The position numbers and the translations under genes were made by a program. Below the pieces are notes generated by a model, which saw only the letters and a list, made by a program, of their open reading frames with translations, made no database searches and was not told the origin of the DNA. Of a DNA stretch of 64,000 nt, positions 1 to 9,936 are shown one piece after another (within the stretch, counting starts at the first letter, position 1; every line of letters begins with the position of its first letter). Source of the stretch: Vallitalea okinawensis (lineage in GTDB: Bacteria > Bacillota > Clostridia > Lachnospirales > PQDH01); NCBI RefSeq assembly GCF_002964605.1, contig NZ_PQDH01000003.1, positions 434,001 to 498,000 on the forward strand, given 5' to 3'.

Positions 1-2900
1 GTAGCCAAGAGATTAAATCCACTAACGATTAGTTTTTCAATGAGAGGTAGACATTCTTCATATCGGTTTTTTGTCAGTGAAATGAGAACATTACCCTCTT
101 TAATAATGGGGTAACCAGCCCCAATAAATGCCTTTAATAATGCCTTTTCATAGTTGCTATCAACACCGAGAACTTCTCCTGTTGATTTCATCTCAGGAGT
201 AAGAGCAATATCTACCTGCTTTAATTTATGGAAAGAGAAAACTGGTGCTTTAACAGCTATTAATTGAGATGAAGGATAGAGTCCTGTTCCATAACCTAAG
301 GAAGTCAATTTATGTCCTAAGATCGTTGCGATAGCTAATTTCACCATGGGTACCTTCGTTACTTTACTAATAATTGGCACTGTACGAGAAGCTCTTGGAT
401 TAACTTCAATAATATAAACTTGATCATTAGCTATAACAAATTGAATATTCATTAATCCCTTTATTTGTAAAGCATTCGCTAGTTTTGATGTATAATCAAT
501 AATTTTTGATATAGCCGCTTGATTAATGGTCTGTTGAGGATAGACACACATACTGTCTCCTGAATGAACCCCTGTTCTTTCTATGTGCTCCATAATTCCT
601 GGGATCAAGATATTTTCTCCATCACAGATTGCATCGATTTCAACCTCGATACCTTCTATATACTTATCAACCAAAATAGGATGTTCTGATGAAAGATTTA
701 CTGCCTCCTCTACGTATGTTTTTAATTCAATCTCGTTATTAACTACCTGCATAGCTCTACCACCGATGACGAAAGAAGGGCGGACCAAAAGAGGATAGCC
801 TAATTCCTTAGCAACCATGGCAGCCCCCTGATAAGTAATAACTGACATTCCATCTGGTTTTGGTATATTGAGTTCTTCCAACAAACTATCAAATTGTTTA
901 CGATCTTCTGCCAAATGAATAGCCTCAACAGATGTACCTAAAACTTGAACACCTTTTTTCATCAGCTTTTCAGCTAAGTTAATTGCTGTTTGTCCTCCAA
1001 ATTGTAGAATAACACCTTTTGGTACCTCTGCTCTGACAATATTAAGTACATCTTCAAAATACAATGGTTCGAAGTACAACTTATTGGATGTATCAAAATC
1101 TGTACTCACTGTTTCCGGATTGTTGTTGATCATAATTGATTCAAATCCCAGTTCTTCAATAGCCCATGCAGCATGTACTGAAGCATAGTCAAATTCTATA
1201 CCTTGCCCAATACGTATAGGTCCTGAGCCAATGACAATAATCTTTTCATTTAAACTAATGTTATTTTCATCCTCTTCATCATAAGAAGAATAGTAATAAG
1301 GGGTTTTGGCTTCGAATTCTGCCGCACATGTGTCAACGATTTTATATACAGGGTAGATGTTGTTAACTCGTCGAAGAGTATCGATCTTTGTCTTAGAAAC
1401 TCTTGATAATTCTAAAATCTCTTGATCTGTAAAACCCATTTTTTCACAAGCCTTAAGCAGATCCATGTTTAACACTTCATTAGCTAATCGCTTTTCCATT
1501 AAAATGATGTTATTGATTTTGTTAATGAACCACATATCAATCATAGTTATGTCAGCTAGATCAATAGGTGTAAAGTCTCTACGTAAACATTCTGCAATGA
1601 CAAAAATTCGTTGGTCATTGGGTTCATGTAATTTCTTAAATACCTCGTTATCGGACAATTGACTGAGCGATTCATCTCTTAAACCTATACATCCACCTTC
1701 TAAGGAAATCAGAGCTTTGAGTAAAGAACTTTCAAAACTCCTATCTATAGCCATCACTTCACCTGTAGCTTGCATTTGAGTTCCTAAACTTCTATCTGCA
1801 TAATTAAATTTATCAAAGGGTAACTTTGGTATTTTAGTTACAATATAGTCCAAGGTTGGCTCAAAGGCTGCAACTGTTTTACCTGTAACTGGATTAATTA
1901 TTTCATGCAAATGCAATCCTGCTGCTATCTGAGCGGATATTTTAGCAATAGGATAGCCTGTTGCCTTAGACGCTAAGGCCGAGGATCGACTAACCCTTGG
2001 ATTGACTTCAATAACAAAGTATTCTGCTGTATCTGGATGTAGAGCGTATTGAACATTGCAACCACCTTCTATATTCAAAGCTTTAATAATTTTAATTGCT
2101 GATGTACGAAGCATATGATATTCATTATCGGATAATGTCTGAGACGGAGCAACCACTATACTGTCTCCTGTATGAATACCTACAGGATCCATGTTCTCCA
2201 TATTACACACAATGATACACGTATCATTGCCATCTCTCATCACTTCATATTCGATCTCTTTCCATCCTGCAATACTCTGTTCCACGAGTATTTGATCAAT
2301 GGGACTATAAAGCAACCCACGATTAGCAATACTTCGTAAAACTTCTTCGTTTTCAGCAATGCCACCACCTGTTCCTCCAAGTGTAAAAGCAGGTCTTACA
2401 ACAACAGGGTAACCAATTTGTTTTGCAAAGATCAAGGCATCTTCAACTGTTGATACAATTTCACTTTTTACAACTGGCTCTTTAATAGCCAGCATCAACT
2501 CCTTAAAGGATTCACGATCCTCAGCCTTCTTGATGGTGTCGATGGATGTTCCAAGGGGGGTGACTTTATATTCTTCCAGTACTCCAGCTTCCTTCAACTT
2601 AATAGCCATATTAAGACCCGTCTGTCCTCCTAATGTAGCTAATAATCCATCTGGCTTTTCACTTTTTATGATCCATGTTAGAGCTTCTACAGTTAAGGGC
2701 TGTATGTATACTTTGTCAGCAATATGGTCATCTGTCATGATGGTAGCTGGATTACTGTTGACAAGAATTACTTCTATCCCCAATTCTTTAAGTGCCTTAC
2801 ACGCTTGAGTCCCAGCATAATCAAATTCAGCACCCTGTCCAATAAGAATAGGACCGGATCCTATGACAAGAACTTTGTTAATATCATTTCTTAATGGCAT
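1..2900 (-). CDS. carB: carbamoyl-phosphate synthase large subunit, 3' end cut by the window edge
   Basis: This subunit makes carbamoyl phosphate from ammonia (supplied by CarA), bicarbonate and two ATP, for arginine and pyrimidine synthesis in the cytoplasm. The reading frame opens with MPLRNDINKVLVIGSGP at 2900 and stays open to base 1, about 966 codons against roughly 1070 in the family. Both ATP-grasp halves are present; the text NMENMDPVGIHTGDS of the first half is readable near 2190. The last visible residues (PLLKRGNVLISLTKNRYEEC) are the start of the C-terminal MGS regulatory domain, so about 100 residues lie outside. Its start overlaps the carA stop by 17 bases, which implies translational coupling. 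As last visible gene of argCJBD-carAB it is probably controlled with arginine synthesis. Identity is certain; whether it is an arginine-specific copy is not known. Confidence 0.96.
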   Translation of the reverse strand, partial: MPLRNDINKVLVIGSGPILIGQGAEFDYAGTQACKALKELGIEVILVNSNPATIMTDDHIADKVYIQPLTVEALTWIIKSEKPDGLLATLGGQTGLNMAIKLKEAGVLEEYKVTPLGTSIDTIKKAEDRESFKELMLAIKEPVVKSEIVSTVEDALIFAKQIGYPVVVRPAFTLGGTGGGIAENEEVLRSIANRGLLYSPIDQILVEQSIAGWKEIEYEVMRDGNDTCIIVCNMENMDPVGIHTGDSIVVAPSQTLSDNEYHMLRTSAIKIIKALNIEGGCNVQYALHPDTAEYFVIEVNPRVSRSSALASKATGYPIAKISAQIAAGLHLHEIINPVTGKTVAAFEPTLDYIVTKIPKLPFDKFNYADRSLGTQMQATGEVMAIDRSFESSLLKALISLEGGCIGLRDESLSQLSDNEVFKKLHEPNDQRIFVIAECLRRDFTPIDLADITMIDMWFINKINNIILMEKRLANEVLNMDLLKACEKMGFTDQEILELSRVSKTKIDTLRRVNNIYPVYKIVDTCAAEFEAKTPYYYSSYDEEDENNISLNEKIIVIGSGPIRIGQGIEFDYASVHAAWAIEELGFESIMINNNPETVSTDFDTSNKLYFEPLYFEDVLNIVRAEVPKGVILQFGGQTAINLAEKLMKKGVQVLGTSVEAIHLAEDRKQFDSLLEELNIPKPDGMSVITYQGAAMVAKELGYPLLVRPSFVIGGRAMQVVNNEIELKTYVEEAVNLSSEHPILVDKYIEGIEVEIDAICDGENILIPGIMEHIERTGVHSGDSMCVYPQQTINQAAISKIIDYTSKLANALQIKGLMNIQFVIANDQVYIIEVNPRASRTVPIISKVTKVPMVKLAIATILGHKLTSLGYGTGLYPSSQLIAVKAPVFSFHKLKQVDIALTPEMKSTGEVLGVDSNYEKALLKAFIGAGYPIIKEGNVLISLTKNRYEECLPLIEKLIVSGFNLLA

Positions 2901-3942
2901 TGATCTGATCCTCCTTTTCTATTTCTTTTATCCAGTTATCCAAAATAATATGCCCTTCTTCCGGACCAGGCCCTTCTTCTGGATGAAATTGAACAGATTT
3001 AATATTGAGTGCCTTAACTTCTATTCCTTCAACACTTTGATCGTTAATGTTTCGATAAGTGACCTTCATTCCCTCTGGGAGTTTTTCATCTCGAACACCA
3101 TAACCATGGTTTTGGGAAGTGATAAAAACTTTATTTGTTTCTAGTTCCATGACTGGATGATTACTCCCTCTATGGCCAAACTTTAACTTATAGGTATCTC
3201 CTCCTAAAGCTAGGGCCAATATTTGATGACCTAAGCAAATACCTCTTAAAGGTATCTGCCCAGCTAAATCTTTACAACAGTCTATCCCTATCTCAGCCCA
3301 CTTTGGATCACCAGGTCCGTTGGATAACAACAATACATCTAATTTATAGCCCAAAATAACCTTTGCTGGTGTATCATGAGGAAACTGAATAATATGACAA
3401 TTCAAAGCTTTTAAGCGATCAATTATACTTCTTTTGACTCCAAAATCCAGTACACCTACTTTTGTGCCTGAACCTGAGTAATCGATAATTTCTTTGCATG
3501 ATACCACATCGATAATCTCTTTATCAGCTGCATAAGTATAAAGTTGATCAAGTTCCTCATCTTTATCGTATTCACATTGAATCATGCAGTTCATTGTACC
3601 ACTTTTTCTTATTTTCCGAGTAAGCATTCTTGTATCCAGATCATAGATTAAAGGGATATCTTGTTTTGCCGTATAATCGCTGATTTCCTCGGTGACTTCT
3701 TTCACTATAAAGGCTTTTACTTGAATTCGCTCAGATTCTTCTTCCCCTACTCGAATACCGTAATTACCTATTAAAGGATAAGTCATTAAAACCATCTGGC
3801 CTGCATAGGATGGATCTGTCATCACCTCTTGATATCCTGTCATGCCAGTATTGAATACAAGCTCCCCCACTAAATGATCAAAATGTATCTGAGTCTTCCC
3901 TTTCATGCTGGTGCCATCTTCTAGTAAAATATTAACTTCCAT
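2884..3942 (-). CDS. carA: carbamoyl-phosphate synthase small (glutaminase) subunit
   Basis: CarA hydrolyses glutamine and channels ammonia to CarB. The 352 residues fit the family. The N-terminal half has the CPSase small-chain signature (FNTGMTGYQEVMTDPSYAGQ). The C-terminal half is a class I glutamine amidotransferase with the nucleophile cysteine in GICLGHQILALALGG (about residue 235) and the His/Glu pair in QFHPEEGPGP (about residue 319). The start at 3942 follows a strong AAGGAGG site. It overlaps the end of argD by 11 bases and carB by 17, so argD, carA and carB look translationally coupled. Confidence 0.97.
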   Translation of the reverse strand: MEVNILLEDGTSMKGKTQIHFDHLVGELVFNTGMTGYQEVMTDPSYAGQMVLMTYPLIGNYGIRVGEEESERIQVKAFIVKEVTEEISDYTAKQDIPLIYDLDTRMLTRKIRKSGTMNCMIQCEYDKDEELDQLYTYAADKEIIDVVSCKEIIDYSGSGTKVGVLDFGVKRSIIDRLKALNCHIIQFPHDTPAKVILGYKLDVLLLSNGPGDPKWAEIGIDCCKDLAGQIPLRGICLGHQILALALGGDTYKLKFGHRGSNHPVMELETNKVFITSQNHGYGVRDEKLPEGMKVTYRNINDQSVEGIEVKALNIKSVQFHPEEGPGPEEGHIILDNWIKEIEKEDQINAIKK

Positions 3943-5134
3943 CAGTAACCTCCTTCAAAGCAACTTCTAAGATTGTTATACCTTCTTCTATCTGAGCTTT
4001 TGTTGTCACAAGAGGTGGCACAAAACGTATGACTTTTGGACCTGCATTGACTAATAATAAGCCTTCCTCCATTACCTTGTTTATTATTTCTTTCATGTCT
4101 TTCATGTTGCTTACTTCAATCCCCTGAATAAGACCTATCCCTTTAACAGACTTGATTACAGCATATTTTTTCTTTAATTTATTCAAACGATAAGATAAAT
4201 ACTCACCTACCTCCTTAACATGTGGCAATATATTTTCTTTCTCTACTTCTTCAAGAACAGCTTTTACTGCTGACATGGCTAATGGATTTCCTCCAAAGGT
4301 AGATGCATGTTCACCTGGACTAAAACCTCTACTTGCTTTCTCATTTCCTATGAGCGCTCCTACTGGAAAACCGCCACCAAGACCTTTTGCACAAGTGACA
4401 ATATCCGGTTTGATACCAAAATTTTGAAAAGCAAACCAATTGCCTGTTCGACCAATCCCAGTTTGAACCTCATCAAAGATCAGTAAGATATTTTTATCAT
4501 CACATAACTTTCTCACTTGTTCTAAAAAGTCTTGGTCCACCATGTTAATGCCACCTTCACCTTGAATGAGCTCTAAAAATATAGCACAGGTGTCATCATC
4601 AATTGCTTGCTCAAGACTGGAATAGTCATTAAAGGGAACATGCTGAATTTGATCCAGAAGTGGTTGAAATCCAGCGTGATATTTTTTTTGTCCAGTTAAG
4701 GTCAACGCTCCGTATGTTCTACCATGAAAAGAATTTTCCATGGCTATCACCTTTGCCGCCTGAGTTGATTTATACTTTTTTCCATACTGTCTTGCCAGCT
4801 TAAGTGCTCCTTCCACTGCTTCTGCACCACTGTTACAGAAAAATACTTTATCTAAGCCTGATAGTTCGATTAACTTTTCTGCTACTTCAATATTGGGTTG
4901 ACTGTAGTATAAATTTGAGCAATGACATATCTTATGTAGTTGGTTCGTCACACTCTTAATAAAACTCTCATTACCATAACCCAGACTGTTGACTGCTATC
5001 CCACTCACGAAATCCAAATACCTTTTTCCTTCTATGTCTTTAACATAGACGCCCTCGCCGGAATGAAGTACAACAGGAAAAGAGTTATAAGTATTCATCA
5101 AGGCTTCTTCACCTCTAGATAACCATTTTTTCAT
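3932..5134 (-). CDS. argD: acetylornithine aminotransferase
   Basis: This is a PLP-dependent class III aminotransferase converting N-acetylglutamate semialdehyde to N2-acetylornithine. The PLP-binding lysine is in TCAKGLGGGFPVGA (about residue 250), preceded by the DEVQTGIGRTG motif. I place the start at ATG 5134 (MKKWLSRGEEAL), eight bases after AAGGAGG; an in-frame TTG at 5152 would place the Shine-Dalgarno inside the gene. The 400 residues match the family. The 5' end overlaps argB by 20 bases and the 3' end overlaps carA by 11. Ornithine aminotransferase is a possible alternative by sequence alone, but the operon makes ArgD clear. Confidence 0.95.
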   Translation of the reverse strand: MKKWLSRGEEALMNTYNSFPVVLHSGEGVYVKDIEGKRYLDFVSGIAVNSLGYGNESFIKSVTNQLHKICHCSNLYYSQPNIEVAEKLIELSGLDKVFFCNSGAEAVEGALKLARQYGKKYKSTQAAKVIAMENSFHGRTYGALTLTGQKKYHAGFQPLLDQIQHVPFNDYSSLEQAIDDDTCAIFLELIQGEGGINMVDQDFLEQVRKLCDDKNILLIFDEVQTGIGRTGNWFAFQNFGIKPDIVTCAKGLGGGFPVGALIGNEKASRGFSPGEHASTFGGNPLAMSAVKAVLEEVEKENILPHVKEVGEYLSYRLNKLKKKYAVIKSVKGIGLIQGIEVSNMKDMKEIINKVMEEGLLLVNAGPKVIRFVPPLVTTKAQIEEGITILEVALKEVTDGS

Positions 5135-6002
5135 CCTGCTCGCCTCCTTCAACCATTGTTCCTATACCATCATTGGTAAACATCTCTAGAAGCAGGCTAT
5201 GCTCCACACGACCATCCAGTATATGCACTTTTTTCACACCATCTATTACTGCTTGATAACAACATTGCAGCTTAGGAATCATCCCACCTTCTACTTGTTT
5301 CTCTTTAATAAGTAGTTGAATCTCCCTCAAGGATAAAGTACTCATTAAGCTTGAAAGATCGTTTTTATCACCTAACACACCTGGTACATCTGTCAGGAAA
5401 ACCAATTTTTCTGCATTCACTGCTCCTGCAATAGAGGATGCAGCTTGATCAGCATTCACATTAAATGTTTCACCTTCTTTATTAATACCAATAGGAGAGA
5501 TGACAGGTATAAAACCATCTTCAAGTAATGTCATGATTAACTTTGGATTGACATCTGTTACCTCACCAACTAAACCAACATCGATATCTCCAATACTTTT
5601 TTTACAGCATTTAAGAATTCCACCATCTTTGCCACTGATACCTACTGCATTGACGCCATGTACATGAAGATGTCTAACAATGTTCTTACCTACTTTACCT
5701 GATAGAACCATCTCAGCTATTTCCATTGTTTCTTCATCTGTTACACGATAACCTTGTATAAAATCCGTCTTCTTACCTAAACGTTCTAAAGTTGTGCTAA
5801 TCTCTTTACCTCCACCATGTACAATGACAGGTTTCATACCAATATAGCGCATCAAAACGATATCTTCTAAAACTGCTGATTTAAGATGGTCATCAATCAT
5901 GGCACTTCCGCCATATTTTATGACGACTATCTTATCATTAAAAGCTTTAAAATATGGTAACGCTTCAATCAATACCTTTGCTTTTGAAATATACTTTTCC
6001 AT
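5115..6002 (-). CDS. argB: acetylglutamate kinase
   Basis: ArgB phosphorylates N-acetylglutamate, the second step of ornithine synthesis. The 295-residue protein has the amino-acid-kinase fold signatures VVIKYGGSAM near residue 27, VIVHGGGKEIS near 60 and NVNADQAASSIAGA near 180. It lies 11 bases after argJ and overlaps argD. The enzyme is commonly feedback-inhibited by arginine in organisms that use the acetyl cycle, as the neighbouring argJ suggests here; whether this protein is inhibited cannot be read from sequence. Confidence 0.96.
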   Translation of the reverse strand: MEKYISKAKVLIEALPYFKAFNDKIVVIKYGGSAMIDDHLKSAVLEDIVLMRYIGMKPVIVHGGGKEISTTLERLGKKTDFIQGYRVTDEETMEIAEMVLSGKVGKNIVRHLHVHGVNAVGISGKDGGILKCCKKSIGDIDVGLVGEVTDVNPKLIMTLLEDGFIPVISPIGINKEGETFNVNADQAASSIAGAVNAEKLVFLTDVPGVLGDKNDLSSLMSTLSLREIQLLIKEKQVEGGMIPKLQCCYQAVIDGVKKVHILDGRVEHSLLLEMFTNDGIGTMVEGGEQDEKMVI

Positions 6003-6013
6003 TCTATCACTCC

Positions 6014-7234
6014 CTATGTTCTGTATTCACCATTAATTCGGACATATTCATAACTCAAATCACAGCCCCATGCTGTTGCATGTGCTATTCCATCGTAGAC
6101 ATTCACCAGCACTTCTACTTCATCTTCTTTCAAAATTGTTAAAGCTTTATCCTCACTGAAACTTACTGGTATTCCATTCTTAAACACTTCTATTAATCCA
6201 CTTTTCGATAAAAAGCGTATATCAACTTGATTAGGATTAAATTGTGCTCCTGAATAACCCATTGCACATAATATCCGTCCCCAATTAGCATCCTCTCCAA
6301 AGAAGGCTGTTTTGACAAGATTTGAGCCTACAATGGCTTTTGCAAGAAGTTTAGCGTCTCTCTTGGTGGCTGTTCCATTGACTGTTGCTTTGATTAGCTT
6401 ACCTGCTCCCTCACCATCTCTTACAATTTCTCTGGCTAAGTAAATATTTAATTCGAGAAAGGCTCCTTTAAAAATCTTATAGTCTTTTGTTCCTTTTATG
6501 ATAGGACTTCCATTACTCGAACCGTTAGCTAATGCGATTACCATATCATTGGTACTTGTGTCCCCATCAACAGAAATCATGTTATAGGTATCCTCAGTTG
6601 TTTCAGTTAACATCTCTTGCAGTAGTAATGGGTCCACGTTGGCATCTGTCGTTATAAAGGATAGCATGGTAGCCATGTTTGGATGAATCATCCCTGACCC
6701 CTTTGCCATTCCACCTATACGCACTACTTGGTTCTCTAATTGAACTTGTATGGCCCCCTGTTTGATAAATGTATCTGTCGTAATAATGCCTTCTGCTGCA
6801 TCTTGACCTGCTTTGTCATCACTACAAACAGTAGGAGCAACCTTCTGAATGCCTTTTATTACTTTGTCTATGGGTAATGGCACACCTATTACCCCTGTTG
6901 ATGCAATAAGAACTTCATCAGCTTTTACTTCAAATGAAGTCGCCATTTGCTCTGCCATTTGCTCGGTATGCTGGTGCCCTATCTCACCTGTACATGCATT
7001 GGCATTCCCGCTGTTTATGACCAAAGCTTTTACACCTTTACCTAGTTGATGAACCTTTTGATTCCATAGTACTGGAGCAGCCTTAACTTTATTCGTTGTG
7101 AATACTGCTGCCATATTGGCCTTCTCAGTAGAAACTACCATGGATAAATCTTTTTTCTTCTTTTTAAGCCCTACATGGCTGCCAGCTGCCATAAAACCAG
7201 TAGGGTATGTGATGCCTTTATTTTTTTGTATCAT
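6014..7234 (-). CDS. argJ: glutamate N-acetyltransferase (ornithine acetyltransferase)
   Basis: ArgJ transfers the acetyl group from N-acetylornithine to glutamate and so recycles it; some members also use acetyl-CoA. The protein is cleaved autocatalytically before the nucleophile threonine, seen here in KGSGMIHPNMATMLSF. I choose ATG 7234 (MIQKNKGITYPTGFMAAGSH) because an AGAGGA site lies upstream and the 406-residue length fits the family. The frame stays open to 7336, but that extra 34-residue stretch has no ribosome site and does not resemble ArgJ. It sits between argC (130-base gap) and argB (11-base gap). No argA or argE is seen, consistent with the cyclic pathway. Confidence 0.95.
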   Translation of the reverse strand: MIQKNKGITYPTGFMAAGSHVGLKKKKKDLSMVVSTEKANMAAVFTTNKVKAAPVLWNQKVHQLGKGVKALVINSGNANACTGEIGHQHTEQMAEQMATSFEVKADEVLIASTGVIGVPLPIDKVIKGIQKVAPTVCSDDKAGQDAAEGIITTDTFIKQGAIQVQLENQVVRIGGMAKGSGMIHPNMATMLSFITTDANVDPLLLQEMLTETTEDTYNMISVDGDTSTNDMVIALANGSSNGSPIIKGTKDYKIFKGAFLELNIYLAREIVRDGEGAGKLIKATVNGTATKRDAKLLAKAIVGSNLVKTAFFGEDANWGRILCAMGYSGAQFNPNQVDIRFLSKSGLIEVFKNGIPVSFSEDKALTILKEDEVEVLVNVYDGIAHATAWGCDLSYEYVRINGEYRT

Positions 7235-7363
7235 ATAGCTACCATCCTCTCTATTTATTAAAACTTCTTTGTAAAGATAGTTCCGTGGGATCAAGCATGT
7301 AAGGAGATCAATTACATCAGCTGGAAAGACGTCCATGTCTTAGACTGCTGAGTAAATAAATTC

Positions 7364-8404
7364 TTATATTGTTAGCGGTATCTGATTTAAGCCCATCTGT
7401 TCTTCTAAGCCAAATAGTAGATTCATGTTTTGTACTGCTTGACCTGCAGCACCTTTCATCATGTTATCAATTACTCCGAACAACATAAGATGTCCTGTAC
7501 GTTGATCCAGTTTAAATCCTATATCACAATAATTAGTTCCTTTTATCCATTTTGTTTCTGGCATTTGCTTATCTCCACGAAACCGTATAAAGGGTTCTTC
7601 ATTGTAATAATGGTCATAAACTTGCTCAATCATTTTACTTGTAACACCCTGATTTGCCACTGTGTATGCAGAGCATAGAATTCCGCGATTCATAGGAACA
7701 AGATGGGGTGTAAAATTGACTTGTATGTTCTTATCCGTCATATCCTTTATGCAAGCTTCGATTTCTGGTGTGTGACGATGTTCTGCAACTTTATAAGCTT
7801 TGATATTTTCATTACATTCTGGGTAGTGGGTACCTAAAGCTAGACCTTTTCCTGCACCTGAAACTCCCGACTTACCATCAATAAACAGATGCTTTGGATC
7901 TATTAAGTTTTCTTTTAAAAGTGGGAGAAGAATCAATAGACTGCAAGTTGTATAACAACCTGGATTAGCTATTAAACGAGCTTCTTTAATACTTTCCCTA
8001 TTCCATTCTGTTAAGCCATAAACAGCCTCTTTTAAACTTTTTGATTCATGATGCTTTATTTTGTACCACTTTTCGTAGAGATCCATATTTTTTAATCGAA
8101 AATCCCCACTTAAATCGATTACTTTTACTTGATTAAGTAGTTCTTTATTAACAAACTCCATGGCTTTCCCATTTGGCATAGCCATAAAAATGACATCTGA
8201 GCGATTAGCTAATTCTTCTAAATCAACACTTTCTAAAGTTTTTTCAAATATATTCTTATATCCGCCATAAAGGGTATCATATTTCATTTCTGCGTATGTA
8301 TTAGAATTAATGGCTTCAATATGAACATTTGGGTGGTTAATAAGTAAGCGTAATATTTCTCCTCCTGCATAACCTGTCGCTCCGATAATTGACGCTTTTA
8401 TCAA
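7364..8404 (-). CDS. argC: N-acetyl-gamma-glutamyl-phosphate reductase
   Basis: ArgC reduces N-acetylglutamyl phosphate to the semialdehyde with NADPH. It has the Rossmann motif IIGATGYAGGEILRLL at the N terminus and the catalytic cysteine in IANPGCYTT (about residue 150), followed by KSGVSGAGK. The start is most likely TTG at 8404, giving MIKASIIGATG, because AGGAGG lies eight bases upstream; a GTG at 8413 in the same frame overlaps the Shine-Dalgarno. It is the first gene of the argCJBD-carAB unit and faces argG across a shared control region. Confidence 0.95.
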   Translation of the reverse strand: MIKASIIGATGYAGGEILRLLINHPNVHIEAINSNTYAEMKYDTLYGGYKNIFEKTLESVDLEELANRSDVIFMAMPNGKAMEFVNKELLNQVKVIDLSGDFRLKNMDLYEKWYKIKHHESKSLKEAVYGLTEWNRESIKEARLIANPGCYTTCSLLILLPLLKENLIDPKHLFIDGKSGVSGAGKGLALGTHYPECNENIKAYKVAEHRHTPEIEACIKDMTDKNIQVNFTPHLVPMNRGILCSAYTVANQGVTSKMIEQVYDHYYNEEPFIRFRGDKQMPETKWIKGTNYCDIGFKLDQRTGHLMLFGVIDNMMKGAAGQAVQNMNLLFGLEEQMGLNQIPLTI

Positions 8405-8506
8405 TTTTAGCACCTCCTATAGTACTTAACCCTCATTTTAATATCTATTGATCATCCACCCTGTCTTAAAGATGAAAACAGCAGTAAATAATTTAAATTG
8501 TTTATA

Positions 8507-8535
8507 ATTATACATAATTATGAATATTATTTCAA
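8507..8535 (-). promoter_or_regulatory. argC promoter with ARG-box-like site in the spacer
   Basis: On the minus strand TTGAAA (8530-8535) and a perfect TATAAT (8507-8512) are separated by 17 bases. The spacer and -35 box contain TGAAATAATATTCA (8521-8534), one mismatch from the ArgR/AhrC half-box consensus TGAATWWWWATTCA, so a bound repressor would block polymerase. The operator call rests on sequence match and on the downstream arginine genes. Confidence 0.7.
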
Positions 8536-8639
8536 TTGGTAATGTATAATTATTTATTTTAATTTATATTTATATTTTTATGCAATTTGCTATAAATGTG
8601 TTAAAATATTTAATTTCAACGATATTTCGAATTTAGTTA

Positions 8640-8668
8640 TTGAATTTTAATTGATTATCTGTTATTAT
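8640..8668 (+). promoter_or_regulatory. argG promoter
   Basis: TTGAAT (8640-8645), 17 bases, TATTAT (8663-8668). Transcription would start near 8675, about 38 bases before the argG ATG. The rest of the 308-base argC-argG spacer is AT-rich and holds only this promoter, the opposing argC promoter and the ARG-box-like sites. Confidence 0.6.
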
Positions 8669-8683
8669 ATTTATTAATAAAAA

Positions 8684-8697
8684 TGAATATTTATACA
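8684..8697 (+). promoter_or_regulatory. ARG-box-like operator before argG
   Basis: TGAATATTTATACA differs from the palindromic consensus TGAATWWWWATTCA at one position. It lies just downstream of the predicted argG start point and upstream of the GAGGTG ribosome site, where a repressor could act as a roadblock. A weaker relative, TGTATAATTATTTA, is at 8544-8557. Confidence 0.6.
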
Positions 8698-8712
8698 TAG
8701 AGGTGAAAGAAT

Positions 8713-9918
8713 ATGAATGATAAAATTATTTTAGCTTATTCAGGTGGATTGGATACCACAGTCATTATTCCATGGTTAAAGGAAAACTATAACTATGATG
8801 TTATTGCAGTATGTGTTAATGTAGGGCAAGATAAAGAACTTGTTGGTATGGAAGAACGAGCCTTAGCATCAGGAGCCAGCAAGCTCTATATTGAAGATGT
8901 AACAGAAGATTTCATCGTCAACTATATTTACCCAACTCTCAAAGCAAGTGCTAAATATGAAAATAAATATTTACTAGGTACCTCCATGGCACGTCCTATC
9001 ATTACTAAGAAATTAGTAGAGATTGCTAAAAAAGAAGGCGCTGTAGCCATCTGCCATGGTGCAACAGGAAAAGGAAACGATCAAGTACGTTTTGAGTTAA
9101 CCATCAAAGCATTGGCGCCAGAGTTAAAGATTATTGCCCCTTGGCGAATATGGGATATGGAATCTCGTCAAGATGAGATTGATTATTGCAAGGCTAGAGG
9201 TATTGATGTGCCTATGAAAGAAGATGACAGCTATAGCCGTGACTTAAACATCTGGCACATTAGCCACGAAGGTTTAGATCTAGAAAATCCAGAAAATGAA
9301 CCTAACTATAATACATTGCTTCACCTATCCAACACACCCGAAAACGCCCCAGACAAACCTACTTATATTACTTTAGATTTTGAAGAAGGTATTCCTACAA
9401 AATTAAACGGCGAAATCCTTTCTCCAATTGATATGCTAAAAAAATTAAATACTATTGGTGGCATTAACGGTATAGGGATTATCGATTTATTAGAAAATAG
9501 AATTGTAGGTATGAAATCAAGAGGTATTTATGAAACGCCAGGAGGTAGTATTCTTTACGCAGCTCATCAAGAGTTGGAGCATATGTGCTTGGATAAGCAG
9601 ACTTTCGCAATGAAACAGCAATTATCTAATAAATTTGCTGAATTAATTTATAACGGTGAATGGTTCACCCCATTACGTGAAGCTATCTCTGCATTTGTTG
9701 ATGAAACTCAAAAAACTGTAACAGGTACAGTTGCCCTAAAGCTTTATAAAGGGAACATTGTATCTGCTGGAAGTTCTTCACCCTATTCTCTTTACAATGA
9801 AGATATCGCTAGTTTTGATACAGGTGATTTATACGATCATAAAGATGCCGAAGGCTTTATCAATCTCTTTGGCTTACCTTTAAAAGTCCGTGCATTAATG
9901 GAGCAAAACATTGTATAA
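8713..9918 (+). CDS. argG: argininosuccinate synthase
   Basis: ArgG condenses citrulline and aspartate using ATP. The N terminus carries the PP-loop [28 protein letters not shown] follows near residue 115. The 401-residue length is normal and the start follows GAGGTG. argH begins 18 bases after its stop, so the two form one transcript that completes the arginine pathway begun by the divergent argCJBD genes. The ornithine carbamoyltransferase gene is not in the window. Confidence 0.97.
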   Translation: MNDKIILAYSGGLDTTVIIPWLKENYNYDVIAVCVNVGQDKELVGMEERALASGASKLYIEDVTEDFIVNYIYPTLKASAKYENKYLLGTSMARPIITKKLVEIAKKEGAVAICHGATGKGNDQVRFELTIKALAPELKIIAPWRIWDMESRQDEIDYCKARGIDVPMKEDDSYSRDLNIWHISHEGLDLENPENEPNYNTLLHLSNTPENAPDKPTYITLDFEEGIPTKLNGEILSPIDMLKKLNTIGGINGIGIIDLLENRIVGMKSRGIYETPGGSILYAAHQELEHMCLDKQTFAMKQQLSNKFAELIYNGEWFTPLREAISAFVDETQKTVTGTVALKLYKGNIVSAGSSSPYSLYNEDIASFDTGDLYDHKDAEGFINLFGLPLKVRALMEQNIV

Positions 9919-9936
9919 TTGGAAAGGTTGTTAATT

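Noticed and set aside
7235-7336. N-terminal extension of argJ by 34 codons
   Set aside because: No ribosome site at 7336, sequence unlike ArgJ, and a well-placed site precedes ATG 7234.
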